Source: Centipeda flueggei ATCC 43531 (lineage in GTDB: Bacteria; Bacillota; Negativicutes; Selenomonadales; Selenomonadaceae). Taken from it: a stretch of DNA of 64,000 nt. Shown piece after piece: positions 35,014 through 45,000 of this stretch; position 1 is the first letter of the stretch, and each line of letters opens with the position of its first letter. A model generated the notes under the pieces. That model was not told the origin of the DNA and ran no database searches. It saw only the letters and a program-made list of their open reading frames with translations. The position numbers and the translations under genes were made by a program. The DNA lies in contig NZ_GG694008.1 in NCBI RefSeq assembly GCF_000160695.1, positions 304,902 to 368,901 on the forward strand, in the 5' to 3' direction.

Positions 35014-36183
35014 ATGTCCATCAATTTTGACGAAATCATCGACCGCCGCGGCACGTCCTGTCTGAAATACGACTTTGCTGTTGAGCGCGGCTACCCCAAG
35101 GATGTCCTCCCGTTCTGGGTCGCGGATATGGACTTTCGCGCGCCCGTACCCGTCATTGACGCCCTGGCGGCACGCACGGCGCACGGCATCTTTGGCTATA
35201 CGCAGATCAAGGACGACTACTTCAACGTCCTGCGCGACTGGTTCCGTACGCATCACGCGTGGACGGTGCAGCGCGGCGAGCTCGTCATCACGCCCGGCGT
35301 CGTCTTTGCCGTCGCCACCGCCATCCGCGCCTATACCGCACCGGGTGAGGCCGTCATCATTCAGCAGCCCGTCTACTATCCCTTTGCGAGCATGATCCGC
35401 CAGAACGGGCGCACGCTCATCGACAGCCCCCTGCAGTTCGCTGACGGACGCTACAGCATCGACTTCGCGGATTTCGAGCAGAAGATCATCGACCACAAGG
35501 TAAAGCTGTTCATCCTCTGCAGCCCGCACAACCCCGTCGGGCGCGTATGGACGCGCGCAGAGCTCGAGCAGCTTGCCGCCATCTGCCTGCGCCGTCACGT
35601 CATTGTCGTCGCGGACGAGATTCACGAGGAGTTCGTGCGCCCCGGCTTCCGCCACATCCCCTTTGCCTCTCTCTCTGCGGACGCCGCCGCCATCACCGTC
35701 ACCTGCACTTCCCCGAGCAAGACGTTCAACCTTGCGGGACTGCAGATTTCCAATATCTTCATCAGTAACGAATCCCTGCGCCGCCGCTTCAAGGAAGAAC
35801 TGAGCCGTACCGGCTACGATGAGCCGAACACGCTCGGGCTCACAGGCGCAAAAGCGGCATACGAACACGGCGCTCCGTGGCTGAAGGAACTGCTCGCCTA
35901 CATCGAGGAGAACTACGCCTTTACGAAGGAATACCTCGCTGCGCATCTGCCGAAGGTAAAACTCATCGAACCTGAGGGAACCTACCTGATCTGGATGGAC
36001 TTCTCCGCCTACGGTCTCTCGGACAAGGCACTCAACGAGAAGGTCATCCGCGAGGCAAACCTCTGGCTCGACGACGGACCGATCTTCGGTGCGGGCGGCA
36101 GCGGCTTCCAGCGCATGAACCTCGCCTGCCCGCGCAGTACTCTCCAAATAGGACTGGAGTGCCTCGCAAAAGCATTCGCCTGA
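35014..36183 (+). CDS. MalY/PatB family cystathionine beta-lyase
   Basis: A 389-residue PLP-dependent C-S lyase that splits cystathionine or cysteine to thiol, pyruvate and ammonia. K236 in TSPSKTFNLAGLQ is the PLP lysine, and WVADMDF near residue 35, CSPHNPVGR near 170 and FGAGGSGFQRMNLACPR near the end are family signatures. It follows the metB-like gene by 80 nt with GAGGAAGG before the ATG. The two together could convert cysteine to homocysteine through cystathionine. Confidence 0.92.
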   Translation: MSINFDEIIDRRGTSCLKYDFAVERGYPKDVLPFWVADMDFRAPVPVIDALAARTAHGIFGYTQIKDDYFNVLRDWFRTHHAWTVQRGELVITPGVVFAVATAIRAYTAPGEAVIIQQPVYYPFASMIRQNGRTLIDSPLQFADGRYSIDFADFEQKIIDHKVKLFILCSPHNPVGRVWTRAELEQLAAICLRRHVIVVADEIHEEFVRPGFRHIPFASLSADAAAITVTCTSPSKTFNLAGLQISNIFISNESLRRRFKEELSRTGYDEPNTLGLTGAKAAYEHGAPWLKELLAYIEENYAFTKEYLAAHLPKVKLIEPEGTYLIWMDFSAYGLSDKALNEKVIREANLWLDDGPIFGAGGSGFQRMNLACPRSTLQIGLECLAKAFA

Positions 36184-36220
36184 AGACACACCGAATGCCC
36201 TCGTGCTTCCCCAATGGAAA

Positions 36221-36249
36221 AGAGCTGTTGAACCAAGTTCAACAGCTCT
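36221..36249. terminator. Bidirectional terminator between malY-like and cysK
   Basis: A perfect 13-bp stem AGAGCTGTTGAAC (36221-36233) with its complement (36237-36249) and a 3-nt loop, flanked by AAAA and TTTCATT. Confidence 0.85.
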
Positions 36250-36293
36250 TTCATTATGCCTGCTGTGCCATACAGCCACCATGTCAGGATGCT

Positions 36294-37229
36294 TTACTTC
36301 GCCGCAAAGAGATCCGTCGATAGATAACGGTCACCGCCGTCGGGCAGGAGGGCAACAATCGTCTTGCCCTCATACTCCGGACGCTTTGCCAGCTCCACCG
36401 CCGCCGCAAGTGCCGCCCCCGAGGAGATGCCGACGAGTGCACCCTCGCGCCGAGCGAACTCGCGCCCATAGGCAAAGGCGTTGTCATTCGACACGCGGAT
36501 CACCTCATCATAGATCTTCGTGTCAAGCGTGTCGGGAACGAAGCCCGCGCCGAGTCCCTGAAGCTTGTGCGGGCCGGGCTTGCCGCCCGAGAGCACGGGC
36601 GAGTCCGTCGGCTCCACTGCGACGACATGCACGGCGGGATTCTGCTGCTTCAGATAGCGCCCCGTGCCCGTCACTGTGCCGCCCGTGCCGACCCCGGCGA
36701 CGAAGACATCTACCTTGCCGTCCGTGTCCGCCCAGATCTCGGGCCCCGTCGTCCGCTCATGTGCGGCAGGATTTGCGAGATTCTCGAACTGCGAGGGAAT
36801 GAACGAATTCGGGATCTCCTGCTGCAGCTGTTCTGCACGTGCAATTGCGCCCTTCATCCCCTGTGCGCCCTCCGTGAGGACGATCTCCGCACCGTATGCC
36901 TTCAGCAGGTTGCGGCGCTCCACACTCATCGTCTCCGGCATCGTGAGAATCGCACGATAGCCGCGTGCTGCTGCCACCGAGGCGATGCCGATGCCCGTGT
37001 TGCCGCTCGTCGGCTCAATCAGCGTCGCGCCCGGCGCGATCCTGCCGTCCTTCTCCGCCTGCTCGACCATCGCAATCGCAATGCGATCCTTCACTGAGCC
37101 CGACGGATTGAAATACTCCAGCTTCACGAGGAGATTCGCCTTGAGATCATGCGCCTTCGCGAACGACTTTGCCGCGAGAAGCGGCGTGCGCCCAATGATC
37201 TCCGTCACGCTCTGATATACCTTCCCCAT
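36294..37229 (-). CDS. cysK: Cysteine synthase (O-acetylserine thiol-lyase)
   Basis: Makes cysteine from O-acetylserine and sulfide; 311 residues, standard length. K47 in NPSGSVKDR binds PLP. PTSGNTGIGIA is the substrate loop and GVGTGGTVTGTGRYLK cradles the PLP phosphate. MGKVYQSVTEIIGRTPLL is the usual N-terminus; the ATG at 37229 follows GGAG by 9 nt. It is convergent to the metB-like/malY pair and probably co-regulated with it. Cystathionine beta-synthase is a less likely alternative because the CBS-specific domains are missing. Confidence 0.96.
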   Translation of the reverse strand: MGKVYQSVTEIIGRTPLLAAKSFAKAHDLKANLLVKLEYFNPSGSVKDRIAIAMVEQAEKDGRIAPGATLIEPTSGNTGIGIASVAAARGYRAILTMPETMSVERRNLLKAYGAEIVLTEGAQGMKGAIARAEQLQQEIPNSFIPSQFENLANPAAHERTTGPEIWADTDGKVDVFVAGVGTGGTVTGTGRYLKQQNPAVHVVAVEPTDSPVLSGGKPGPHKLQGLGAGFVPDTLDTKIYDEVIRVSNDNAFAYGREFARREGALVGISSGAALAAAVELAKRPEYEGKTIVALLPDGGDRYLSTDLFAAK

Positions 37230-37260
37230 GTTCATCGTCTCCTTTATTTTGTATTTTAGT

Positions 37261-37283
37261 AAACATATCAAAAAACTATGTTT
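37261..37283. promoter_or_regulatory. Inverted AAACATA/TATGTTT pair, candidate cysK operator
   Basis: AAACATA (37261-37267) and TATGTTT (37277-37283) are exact inverted heptamers 9 bp apart, just downstream of the cysK -10 box, where a bound repressor would block initiation. Confidence 0.5.
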
Positions 37284-37285
37284 AT

Positions 37286-37314
37286 AGTCTACATGATTTT
37301 GAATACGATGTCAA
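37286..37314 (-). promoter_or_regulatory. Sigma-70 promoter of cysK
   Basis: On the minus strand TTGACA (37309-37314) and TAGACT (37286-37291) are 17 bp apart, about 55 nt upstream of the start codon. Confidence 0.65.
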
Positions 37315-37362
37315 GAAAAAAGAATGCGCCCCCATGAATGCACATTCTTTTCGAAGAATTTT

Positions 37363-39360
37363 CTATGTCGGCTGAAAGTACACCTTGACACGTTCCCCTT
37401 GATCGACAATGTCATTGACGCCGAGATTCTGGCTGACAGCAGCACCCGTACCCTCACTTTCGAAGGTGAGCCCGCGCAGCTCGGCAAGACGTGCCGCCTC
37501 ACGCAGGGAGAGTCCTGTAAAGTCTGGTACGACGGCCTTTCCCTCGGGCGGTGTGGCGACTGCCTCCATACGTTTTTCTTCATCGTCACTGCGTCTCTTC
37601 TCCGTATTCCCCGTCGTCTCGGCAAAAGTATTGCTCGACGGCTCGACATGGGCGTAGCGCAGAAGCTGGGAGAAAATGCGTGAGGCGACCGGTGCGGCAA
37701 TCTGCCCGCCGTAGAAGTCACCGCCGCGCGGATCGTCAATCATGACGAGAACGGTGAAAAGTGGATCCTCGACAGGTGCGAAACCGCAGAAGGAAGCAAT
37801 GTAGCGCCCCTCGAGGTAGCCTGCCGTCTCGCGGCGAATCTTCTGTGCCGTGCCGGTCTTGCCCGCGATGCGGTATCCCTTGACCCCCGCCTTCATACCG
37901 CCGCCGCTCGCAACGACCTGCTCAAGGAGTCCGATCAGCGTGCGGTCGACGGTCAGTTCGAGCGTGCGCCGAATCTCACGCGGCACACGCTCCTCGTAGA
38001 CAGAGCCGTCAGGGTTTCGAATCTCGCGCACGATATAGGGGTGCATGAGCGTGCCGCCGTTCGCAATGGCAGACATTGCCGTGACGAGCTGCAGCGGGGT
38101 CACAGCGATACTCTGACCGATCGCCGTCGTAGCGATATCTGAGTCGCGCATATCGTCGGCGTTGAAGAGGATGCCCTCCTCCTCACCGGGGAGATCGATC
38201 CCTGTGCGCTTGCCGAAGCCAAAGACGCGCGTGTAGTGCATCATCTTCTCTGCGCCGAGAGAGAGCCCCACCTGGGCAAATCCCGTGTTGAGGGACTTCT
38301 TTACGATGTCGGTGAAGGTAACAGCACCGTAACTCTCGTTGCTCCAGTTCTGGATACGGCGTCCCGAGACCATGACATAGCCGGGGTCAAAGAACACCTG
38401 ATTCGGCGTAACGATGCCCTCCTGCAGTGCCGCCCCCGCAATGACGGCCTTAAACGTCGAGCCAGGCTCATAGATAAAGGCAACGGCGCGATTCTTCCAG
38501 TTCTCCTGCGGATACTCCCAGAAGCGGTTGGGGTTGTAGGAGGGACGCGATGCCATAGCAAGCACCTCACCGGTCTTCGGATCCATGACAATCGCCGTGA
38601 TGGAGTCGGGGTTTGTCTCCGCCATGGCACGGTCGATCTCCTGCTCCACCATGAACTGTATTGTGCTGTCAATCGTCAGCACGGCAGTCTTGCAGTAGTC
38701 GCCGCCGTAAACGCGCCGTCCCGCAAAGATGGAGTCGAGGATCGGACGGCGCTGTCCGTCCACCGTCAGCCGTTCCTCTCGGATCTCGCCCTTCAGCAGC
38801 GGATCAAGAGCCTGCTCCACGCCGTCGAGTCCCTCGTCGTCCGTGCCGACGAAGCCGATGACATTCGCTGCAAGCGCATCATTCGGATAGTAACGTTTTG
38901 CCTCGTTCTGAAAACCTAGGCAGTCGCTGTAGCCCTTCTCTCGAATAACATTTCGCACTGCCTCGTACTCCGTGTGCTCGAGCCGCCGCTTGACCCAGAC
39001 AAAGCCGCCGCCGCGTGCAATATCGTCAAGGATGTCCTGTTCCTTGAGGCCGATGAGCGGTGCGATGTCGGCAGCGATCTCCTCAGGGGTATGCGCGTCA
39101 AAGACGTGCTTCGGATCAACGAAGAGGGATTTCGTCATGCTGCTGACGGCGAGTTCCTTTCCGCTGCGGTCGAGAATGGCACCGCGCAGCGATTGGATGC
39201 GGAACTCATAACCGCTCTGATCGCGCATCCGCTGAGCAAGCGCATCCCCCTGCACAATCTGCAGGTAGGCATAGCGGAACACCAGTACAAAGAGAACGGC
39301 GAACATCACGAGCGCAACATAGCCGATGCGCCCCTGCACGGTCGACCGAATATTTTTCAT
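37363..39360 (-). CDS. Class B penicillin-binding protein with PASTA domain (FtsI/SpoVD family)
   Basis: A septal-type peptidoglycan transpeptidase of 665 residues. One N-terminal membrane segment (12-33) leads into the class B pedestal. Catalytic motifs are S301-TFK, S356-x-N358 and K501-TG. A C-terminal PASTA domain (about 600-665: VVPDFTGLSLREAARLAELR) is the Firmicute form. The ATG at 39360 follows GGGAG by 8 nt. It is not beside mraZ, mraW or ftsL, so it may be a second copy or SpoVD-like rather than the main FtsI; the sequence does not decide. Confidence 0.92.
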   Translation of the reverse strand: MKNIRSTVQGRIGYVALVMFAVLFVLVFRYAYLQIVQGDALAQRMRDQSGYEFRIQSLRGAILDRSGKELAVSSMTKSLFVDPKHVFDAHTPEEIAADIAPLIGLKEQDILDDIARGGGFVWVKRRLEHTEYEAVRNVIREKGYSDCLGFQNEAKRYYPNDALAANVIGFVGTDDEGLDGVEQALDPLLKGEIREERLTVDGQRRPILDSIFAGRRVYGGDYCKTAVLTIDSTIQFMVEQEIDRAMAETNPDSITAIVMDPKTGEVLAMASRPSYNPNRFWEYPQENWKNRAVAFIYEPGSTFKAVIAGAALQEGIVTPNQVFFDPGYVMVSGRRIQNWSNESYGAVTFTDIVKKSLNTGFAQVGLSLGAEKMMHYTRVFGFGKRTGIDLPGEEEGILFNADDMRDSDIATTAIGQSIAVTPLQLVTAMSAIANGGTLMHPYIVREIRNPDGSVYEERVPREIRRTLELTVDRTLIGLLEQVVASGGGMKAGVKGYRIAGKTGTAQKIRRETAGYLEGRYIASFCGFAPVEDPLFTVLVMIDDPRGGDFYGGQIAAPVASRIFSQLLRYAHVEPSSNTFAETTGNTEKRRSDDEEKRMEAVATPPEGKAVVPDFTGLSLREAARLAELRGLTFESEGTGAAVSQNLGVNDIVDQGERVKVYFQPT

Positions 39361-39473
39361 CTGTTCATCTCCCACTCAAGGCACTATGACATGCAGCACG
39401 GACAGCAGAGGCTGCGATCCCCCCAAGCAAACTTTCTGCATATTTCCTCTGCCATGATACCATAAACTCACAT

Positions 39474-39516
39474 GAAAAAAAAGGATACGGCTCTGCGCAC
39501 GCAAAGCCGTATCCTT
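39474..39516 (-). terminator. Terminator of the formate dehydrogenase operon
   Basis: A 12-bp stem AAGGATACGGCT (39481-39492) with its complement (39505-39516), followed on the minus strand by eight T residues, 36 nt past the fdnI stop. Confidence 0.88.
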
Positions 39517-39551
39517 GATTCGTATATGTCGCGGAAATGGGGTGAAACGCC

Positions 39552-40247
39552 TCAGTGACGCTCTGCCTTCTCCGCCTCATTGATCTCCGCGCGCGTAACG
39601 ACGCCCTCGGAGATGAGCTCGTTGACCCATGCACCATGGTGATGGTCGGCATACGATGCCTTGATCGTGCCGTCCGTCATGCCGTGCAGGGAGTCAGGGT
39701 TGACGCCCGCTGCGAGGTAGATATGCCCAAGCGCTGCGGCAAAGCAGACTGCTGCCGCAATGCTGTGGACGGGGATGGCATACGCCGTAATCGTCGCGGG
39801 CAGGATACTGTCGCCCATCCAGAGGATGAGACCGGTGACGACGATGACGACCGACAGCGCAAGCTGCAGGGCGATGTTCATCTTCTCGCCGCCGTTGTAG
39901 AACCCCTGCGGGGGCATGTGGGGATCTTTGCCCATCAGCTCAAGGGGGAATTTCTGCATGAATTCCATGTCCTTCTTGCCGAAGCTGAAGATCTCCTTCA
40001 GCATGATGATGTAGCCCTTGCGCGCGATGATGAACCCGATGATCGGGGTCAGGATGAACATGACGCCGAACACACGGTGCGCATACATGAGCGTCTTATC
40101 GCCGAAGATGTTGTAAAGGAAGCGGAACGTGTCCGTGTAAAGCGGGAGTGCCGTGAGGAACAGCATGAAGAACGCAAATGCGTTGAGCCAGTGGCACATG
40201 GCAAATGCCTTTTCATGGCGCGGAACGTACTTTTTGTCGATCAACAT
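39552..40247 (-). CDS. fdnI: Formate dehydrogenase cytochrome b subunit (gamma)
   Basis: An inner-membrane cytochrome of 231 residues with four membrane segments. Candidate heme ligands are H11 and H19 in HEKAFAMCHWLNAF, one in YAHRVFGV, and H155/H168 in VHSIAAAVCFAAALGHIYL, in the FdnI/FdoI pattern. It takes electrons from FdnH to menaquinone. The ATG at 40247 follows AGGAG by 8 nt. It is the last gene of the 12-kb formate dehydrogenase/cofactor run. Confidence 0.93.
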   Translation of the reverse strand: MLIDKKYVPRHEKAFAMCHWLNAFAFFMLFLTALPLYTDTFRFLYNIFGDKTLMYAHRVFGVMFILTPIIGFIIARKGYIIMLKEIFSFGKKDMEFMQKFPLELMGKDPHMPPQGFYNGGEKMNIALQLALSVVIVVTGLILWMGDSILPATITAYAIPVHSIAAAVCFAAALGHIYLAAGVNPDSLHGMTDGTIKASYADHHHGAWVNELISEGVVTRAEINEAEKAERH

Positions 40248-40252
40248 TGTGC

Positions 40253-41068
40253 TCACTCCTTCCCCTGCTGGTCATTCTTGCTGCCGCTTGCCATCTTGCG
40301 GAGCACCATTGCACCGACGATGCCGGCAGCCGCGCCGCCGATGGCGATCTTCGTGAGGGTGCGCCCCACCTTCCAGACATCGATCGATGCCGGGGTCACG
40401 GGGTTCGCCGGGAGGCCGAACACCTCGGGCTTCTCCGGCAGGACATAGATCATGTGCGTGCCGCCGACGCCCGATGGGCTGTAGATGTTCGCATCGGGAT
40501 GCGATGCGCGTGCAAGATCCACGCGTTCCGCCGCGAGCTGCTTCATCTCCTCCAGCGTGCCGAACTCAAGCGCATGCGCGGTACAGGTCTTGGCGCAGGC
40601 AGGCTTCAGCACCTCGCCCGTCGTCTCATAGCCATGCGCAATGCGGTCATAGCAGAGATCGCATTTGTACGACTTATGCTTCACATCGTCGATCTTTGGA
40701 ATGTGCCATGGGCAGTTGTGCTCGCAGTAGTGGCAGCCGACGCATTTGTCCTGATTGATGACGACGGTGCCGTTCTCGTTGCGGTCAATGGCGTTCTCCG
40801 GGCAGCCCTTCGCGCAGGCGGGGTCGCCGCAGTGGAAGCAGTTCTTCTTGAAAAAGTCCCAGTGGAACTTCCCCTTGTCGTCAACGCGCTCTTTCATCTC
40901 AATGAGCGTGTAGACGGTTGAGGTCAGATCTTTGTGCGACTGGTACTGTCCCTCGAAGGGCGTACTCATATCGGGCGGCAGATCATGCCACTGTTTGCAG
41001 GCAACCATGCAGCCGCGACACGCTGTGCAGCGCGTCATATCATGCAGCATTGCGATTTCCTGTGTCAT
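40253..41068 (-). CDS. fdnH: Formate dehydrogenase iron-sulfur subunit (beta)
   Basis: A 271-residue ferredoxin-like subunit with four [4Fe-4S] cluster motifs: CTACRGCMVACK, CFHCGDPACAKGCP, CVGCHYCEHNCP and CDLCYDR with its partner CAKTC. It carries electrons from the catalytic subunit to the cytochrome. A C-terminal hydrophobic stretch (VGRTLTKIAIGGAAAGIVGA, near 235-255) probably anchors it in the membrane, as in FdnH. AGAGGAG lies 8 nt before the ATG. Confidence 0.95.
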   Translation of the reverse strand: MTQEIAMLHDMTRCTACRGCMVACKQWHDLPPDMSTPFEGQYQSHKDLTSTVYTLIEMKERVDDKGKFHWDFFKKNCFHCGDPACAKGCPENAIDRNENGTVVINQDKCVGCHYCEHNCPWHIPKIDDVKHKSYKCDLCYDRIAHGYETTGEVLKPACAKTCTAHALEFGTLEEMKQLAAERVDLARASHPDANIYSPSGVGGTHMIYVLPEKPEVFGLPANPVTPASIDVWKVGRTLTKIAIGGAAAGIVGAMVLRKMASGSKNDQQGKE

Positions 41069-41099
41069 GACGCTTTCTCCTCTCTTTTATCTGATGGTT

Positions 41100-41972
41100 C
41101 TATTCCAGAATCGGATTGCCCTTTTTCTGAAGTCCCTGTTCCTCCGCGAGGAGGTCGAGGTGCACCGTTGCCCAATCCTGCCGATAGATGAAGTCGCTCG
41201 TATCGTCGTCGACAGGACCTCGATAGGTCTTGATGTAGTGATGGCAGGCATCACAGACGTCAAGGCGCATGATATCGCTGCCTTCCGGCTCGAGCGTGTG
41301 CATCTTCTGGAGATCCGTGTTGCCGCAGTAGACACAGCCAACGCGCGTGTAGTGCCAGCGCGTGCCGCAGCCGCCGCAGACGAGGTCGCGTGCGCGCCCC
41401 TGACGGTACTTCCTGAGATCGGCGATGACGGGCTGCCGTCCGCAGACGGGACAGTAGTTCTCACTGAAACGCGGACGGTCGCGGTCGGGATTCCACATGT
41501 CGGGATCCTTCATCTCCGCAGGAACGAGCGCGGCAATGATGCGCCAGATCGTGCTGCGGATAAAGCCCTCGTTCAGGTCATAGCGCTGGCAGAGTGCTGC
41601 AAACGCCTCTTTGTCCTGTGTGAGCACGGCGATGATGAATTCTTCCTTTGCCGCCTTGCGCAGGGGCTTCAGTACGGCGAGATAGCCGCGCGCCGACTCC
41701 TGCATGAGGGGCGGCACATCCGCTTCGGCGATGCGGGCAAAGACGTCCTCCTGCATAAGGTAGACCGCACGCACCATGCGTTTTAGATAGGTCTCCTGCT
41801 GCAGGATCGGCAGCTTCTCCGCGACCGTCTTCGTGACGGCACGCGCGGGGAGCTGTATGGGCTCCGGCGTACCGACCGCCGCGTCGACGAGGCGATGGAC
41901 ACGCTCAGTCTCGGCGAGGAACGGATGCTTCTTCAGGAAGCGCTTCATCGGATCGGTGTTCTTCGATTTCAT
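41100..41972 (-). CDS. fdhE: Formate dehydrogenase accessory protein FdhE
   Basis: A cytoplasmic rubredoxin-like maturation factor of 290 residues. Zinc/iron-binding cysteine pairs are CPVCG, CGGCGTRW, CVYCG and CDAC, the FdhE signature. Known FdhE proteins are needed for formate dehydrogenase activity under respiratory conditions. It sits between fdnG and fdnH, an unusual insertion in the structural genes. The ATG at 41972 has GAGGAG 11 nt upstream. Confidence 0.93.
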   Translation of the reverse strand: MKSKNTDPMKRFLKKHPFLAETERVHRLVDAAVGTPEPIQLPARAVTKTVAEKLPILQQETYLKRMVRAVYLMQEDVFARIAEADVPPLMQESARGYLAVLKPLRKAAKEEFIIAVLTQDKEAFAALCQRYDLNEGFIRSTIWRIIAALVPAEMKDPDMWNPDRDRPRFSENYCPVCGRQPVIADLRKYRQGRARDLVCGGCGTRWHYTRVGCVYCGNTDLQKMHTLEPEGSDIMRLDVCDACHHYIKTYRGPVDDDTSDFIYRQDWATVHLDLLAEEQGLQKKGNPILE

Positions 41973-42063
41973 AAAAAGGGGTTCTCCTCGTCTTTTCAGA
42001 CGTTCGTTGTTGTGAATGTTCGTTCGGCGGTCAGCCTCCATACGCGGCGCAGCCGCAGGGAAC

Positions 42064-45000
42064 TCATACGCGTTCGACGTTCGCGAGGCAGGCCTTGAAC
42101 TCCTGCTCCTGCACGTTCGGATCGAGTGCGTCGATGGTCAGATAGTTGCCGGAAGGACCCGTCGAGAGCCCCTTGAAGCCCCAGTTGTAGGGCATCCAGA
42201 TCATGTGCGTCTCCACGCCGTTGATCATGAGCGGCTGAGCACGCTTCGTGACCATCGCCTTGACCTCAATCGCAGCGCGCGTCGTGCTGACGCGGACGAG
42301 ATCGCCCGGGCGAACGCCGAGTTTTGCAGCGAGCTGCTCCGAGATCTCGACGAACGGTTCCTTGACCAGCTCGTTGAGGTACGGGATGTTGCGCGTGATC
42401 GTGCCCGAGCACCAGTGCTCCGTCAGGCTCGATACGCAGAGGACGTACGGATACTGATCCGGCGTGCCGATCTTCTGCAGTTCGGGGACACGCGGATAGA
42501 TAACGCAGGGGTTGAACTGCGCCTTCTGTCCCTCGTTCATCATATTCTTCGTCGGGCTCTCAACCGGCTCATAGAACTCGGGCAGCGGGCCGTCTACGGG
42601 GACGTAGGAGTGATCGCGCGTCTCGCCGTTCTCCACGTCGCTGTACTCAGCGGCGAAGAGGCGGCCGATGCCCTCGCCGTTCATGCGGAACGGCTTCTGT
42701 CCGCCCGGAGTGTTGGGGCCCTGCGTGCGGTCGCCGACGTCAGGAACATCGTAGCCGTCCCACATTCCCTTGGCCTCATCCCACCAGACAAGTGCCTGAT
42801 CGGGGCGGGTCGGCTTGCCGTTCTCGTCGCAGGACGCGCGGTTGTAGAGCATGTGAATGTTGTCGGGCCACGTCCATGCGTAGTTCGGGAAGATGCCCAT
42901 GTTGCCGTTGTCTTCCTGTCCTCGGCGCTTTGCCATGTGGACACCGTCACCGTAGATGCCCGTAAAGATCCACATGCCCGCCATCGTCGTGCCGTCGTCG
43001 CGGATCTCGCGGATGCCGCGCAGGAGATGTCCGTCCTTCAGATCGTAGCCGTTGCACTCCTTCATGATGTTCTCGACATACGCCTCGCCGTTCGCCTCGG
43101 GATCGCCGTAGTTCCATGTGAGGAGCTTGATCGTGTTGTCCTTCGGGTCGGTCGAGTCCTTGTAGAGCTCCACGATGCGCTTCCAGAGCTTGTCGCAGAT
43201 CCAGTAGTCCGGACGCGAGTCGTACGTGGGATCGGGGCCCTTCATGCGCCACTGGATCATGCGCATGGAGTTCGTCATTGTGCCGCAGCGCTCGAGGTAG
43301 GAGGCCGCCGGCATGAAGATGACCTCGGTCTGGATGTCGGCAGGGTTGTCGCCCGGACGCTCCCAGAACGCCGCCGTTTCGTTGACGAAGACATCCTGCA
43401 CGATGAGCGTACGGACGCCCTTGAGCCCCTTGTTGACGATCGTGAGGTTCGCGTTCGTCATCTGCGGGTTCTGTCCGCAGACGTACAGGCACTTGATCTG
43501 CCCCTCGATCGCCTTCTCGAACATGACGTACATGGAGTCGTTGTGCGTGCCGTTGCGGATCGGCAGTGCATTGAACAGGTAGTCATTTCCTGCATTTGCC
43601 GCATCGCCGAACCACGCCTTGAGAAGGTTCTTGAGGAACTTCGCACGGAACGTACCGTTGTGGTGTGTCCACTTTGCAAGTGTATCGTCCGTATGCGTCG
43701 GATACGAGAGGTAGGCGGGGTAGTACTGGAACATGATGCCGTAGTCCGTCGAGGACTGGACGTTCGGCTGCCCGCGCAGAGCGTCAATGCCGCCGCCTGA
43801 GACACCGACGTTGCCCATGAGCAGCTGGATGATCGTAAAGCAGCGGATGTTCTCCACGCCGATCGTGTGCTGCGTCATGCCGAGGGCGTACATCATGACC
43901 GTCGGCGTAATGCTCGAGAAGAGCTCTGCCGCCTTCTTGATGTCCGCGACGGGCATGCCCGTGATCGCCGAGGCCTTCTCGAACGTATAGCGCGAGAAAT
44001 GCGTTGCGAGGCGATCCATGACCGTGCCCGGCTCCGACATCGACAGAGCCTTTACCGGCTTGCCGTTCGCGTCGACCTTGTAGCCCCACGTCTCCTTGTT
44101 GTACGTACGCGTCTTCTCGTTGTAGCCGGAGAAGATGCCTGCGTCGAATTTGTAGTCATCACGCAGCAGGCAGTAGGCATTCGTGTTGCGGCGCAGATAG
44201 TCGGCATCGTACTTTTTGTTCTGAATAATATAGTTGATAAGTGCTCCAAGGAAAACGATATCGGTGCCGGGACGCAGCTGGAAGAAATGATCGGCAACGC
44301 GCGAGGTGCGTGTATAGCGTACGTCTACGTGAACGATGGTGGCTCCGTTGTCCTTTGCCTCCATGACCCGCTTCATCGCGAGCGGATGGCATTCTGCGAG
44401 GTTCGAGCCCTCGATCCAGATCATCTTTGCCTTCTTGAGGTTGTACCATGAGCCCGTCATCGCGCCGCGTCCAAAGGCGGCGTTCAGCGCCGGCGGCGTC
44501 GTCGCATGGCAGACACGCGTCTGGTTGTCGATGTAGACAACACCGAGCGCACGCGCCATCTTGATGAGCTGATAGCACTCTTCGTTGTTGACCTGCGATC
44601 CGCCGACAAAGCCGATGGCATCCGTACGGTTGCTCATGAACTTGTAGCCGTTCGCCTCGTCCTGCCCGATCCAGTTCTCATCACGCGCCTTCTTCATGGC
44701 ACGCGCAGAGCGGTCGATGGCCTCCTCCCAGCTGATCTCCTCCCAATGGTCGCTGCCGGGTGCACGGTACATCGGGCACTTCGGACGCAGCTCCGCGTTC
44801 GGGATGTGACCATAGCCGATTCCCTTCGGGCACAGGCCGCCGCGATTGACGGGGTTGTCTGCCGCTCCTTCGAGGTTGATCAGCTTGCCGTCCTTGACGT
44901 AGCCGATCGTTCCGCAGCCGCAGCCGCAGAAGTGGCAGACGGAGGTAAATTCGCGACCGCCTGTCAGCTTGTACTCTTTTGCCGCCGCCGAGACCGTTGC

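Noticed and set aside
34777-36282. A 501-codon minus-strand frame opposite the metB-like and malY-like genes
   Set aside because: Both genes on the plus strand have complete PLP-enzyme motifs; the antisense frame has none.
39395-39452. A further copy of the palindromic element, with GCAGAGG/CCTCTGC arms and an AAGCAAAC segment
   Set aside because: The arms and inner sequence do not align with copies A to C beyond a short AGCAAAC match.
42016-43800. A 594-codon plus-strand frame opposite fdnG
   Set aside because: It is a low-complexity Arg/Val/Leu-rich antisense translation caused by GC-skewed codon use.
44508-44513. Possible selenocysteine codon in fdnG
   Set aside because: The catalytic codon reads TGC (Cys), the frame is open throughout, and no TGA is present at that site.
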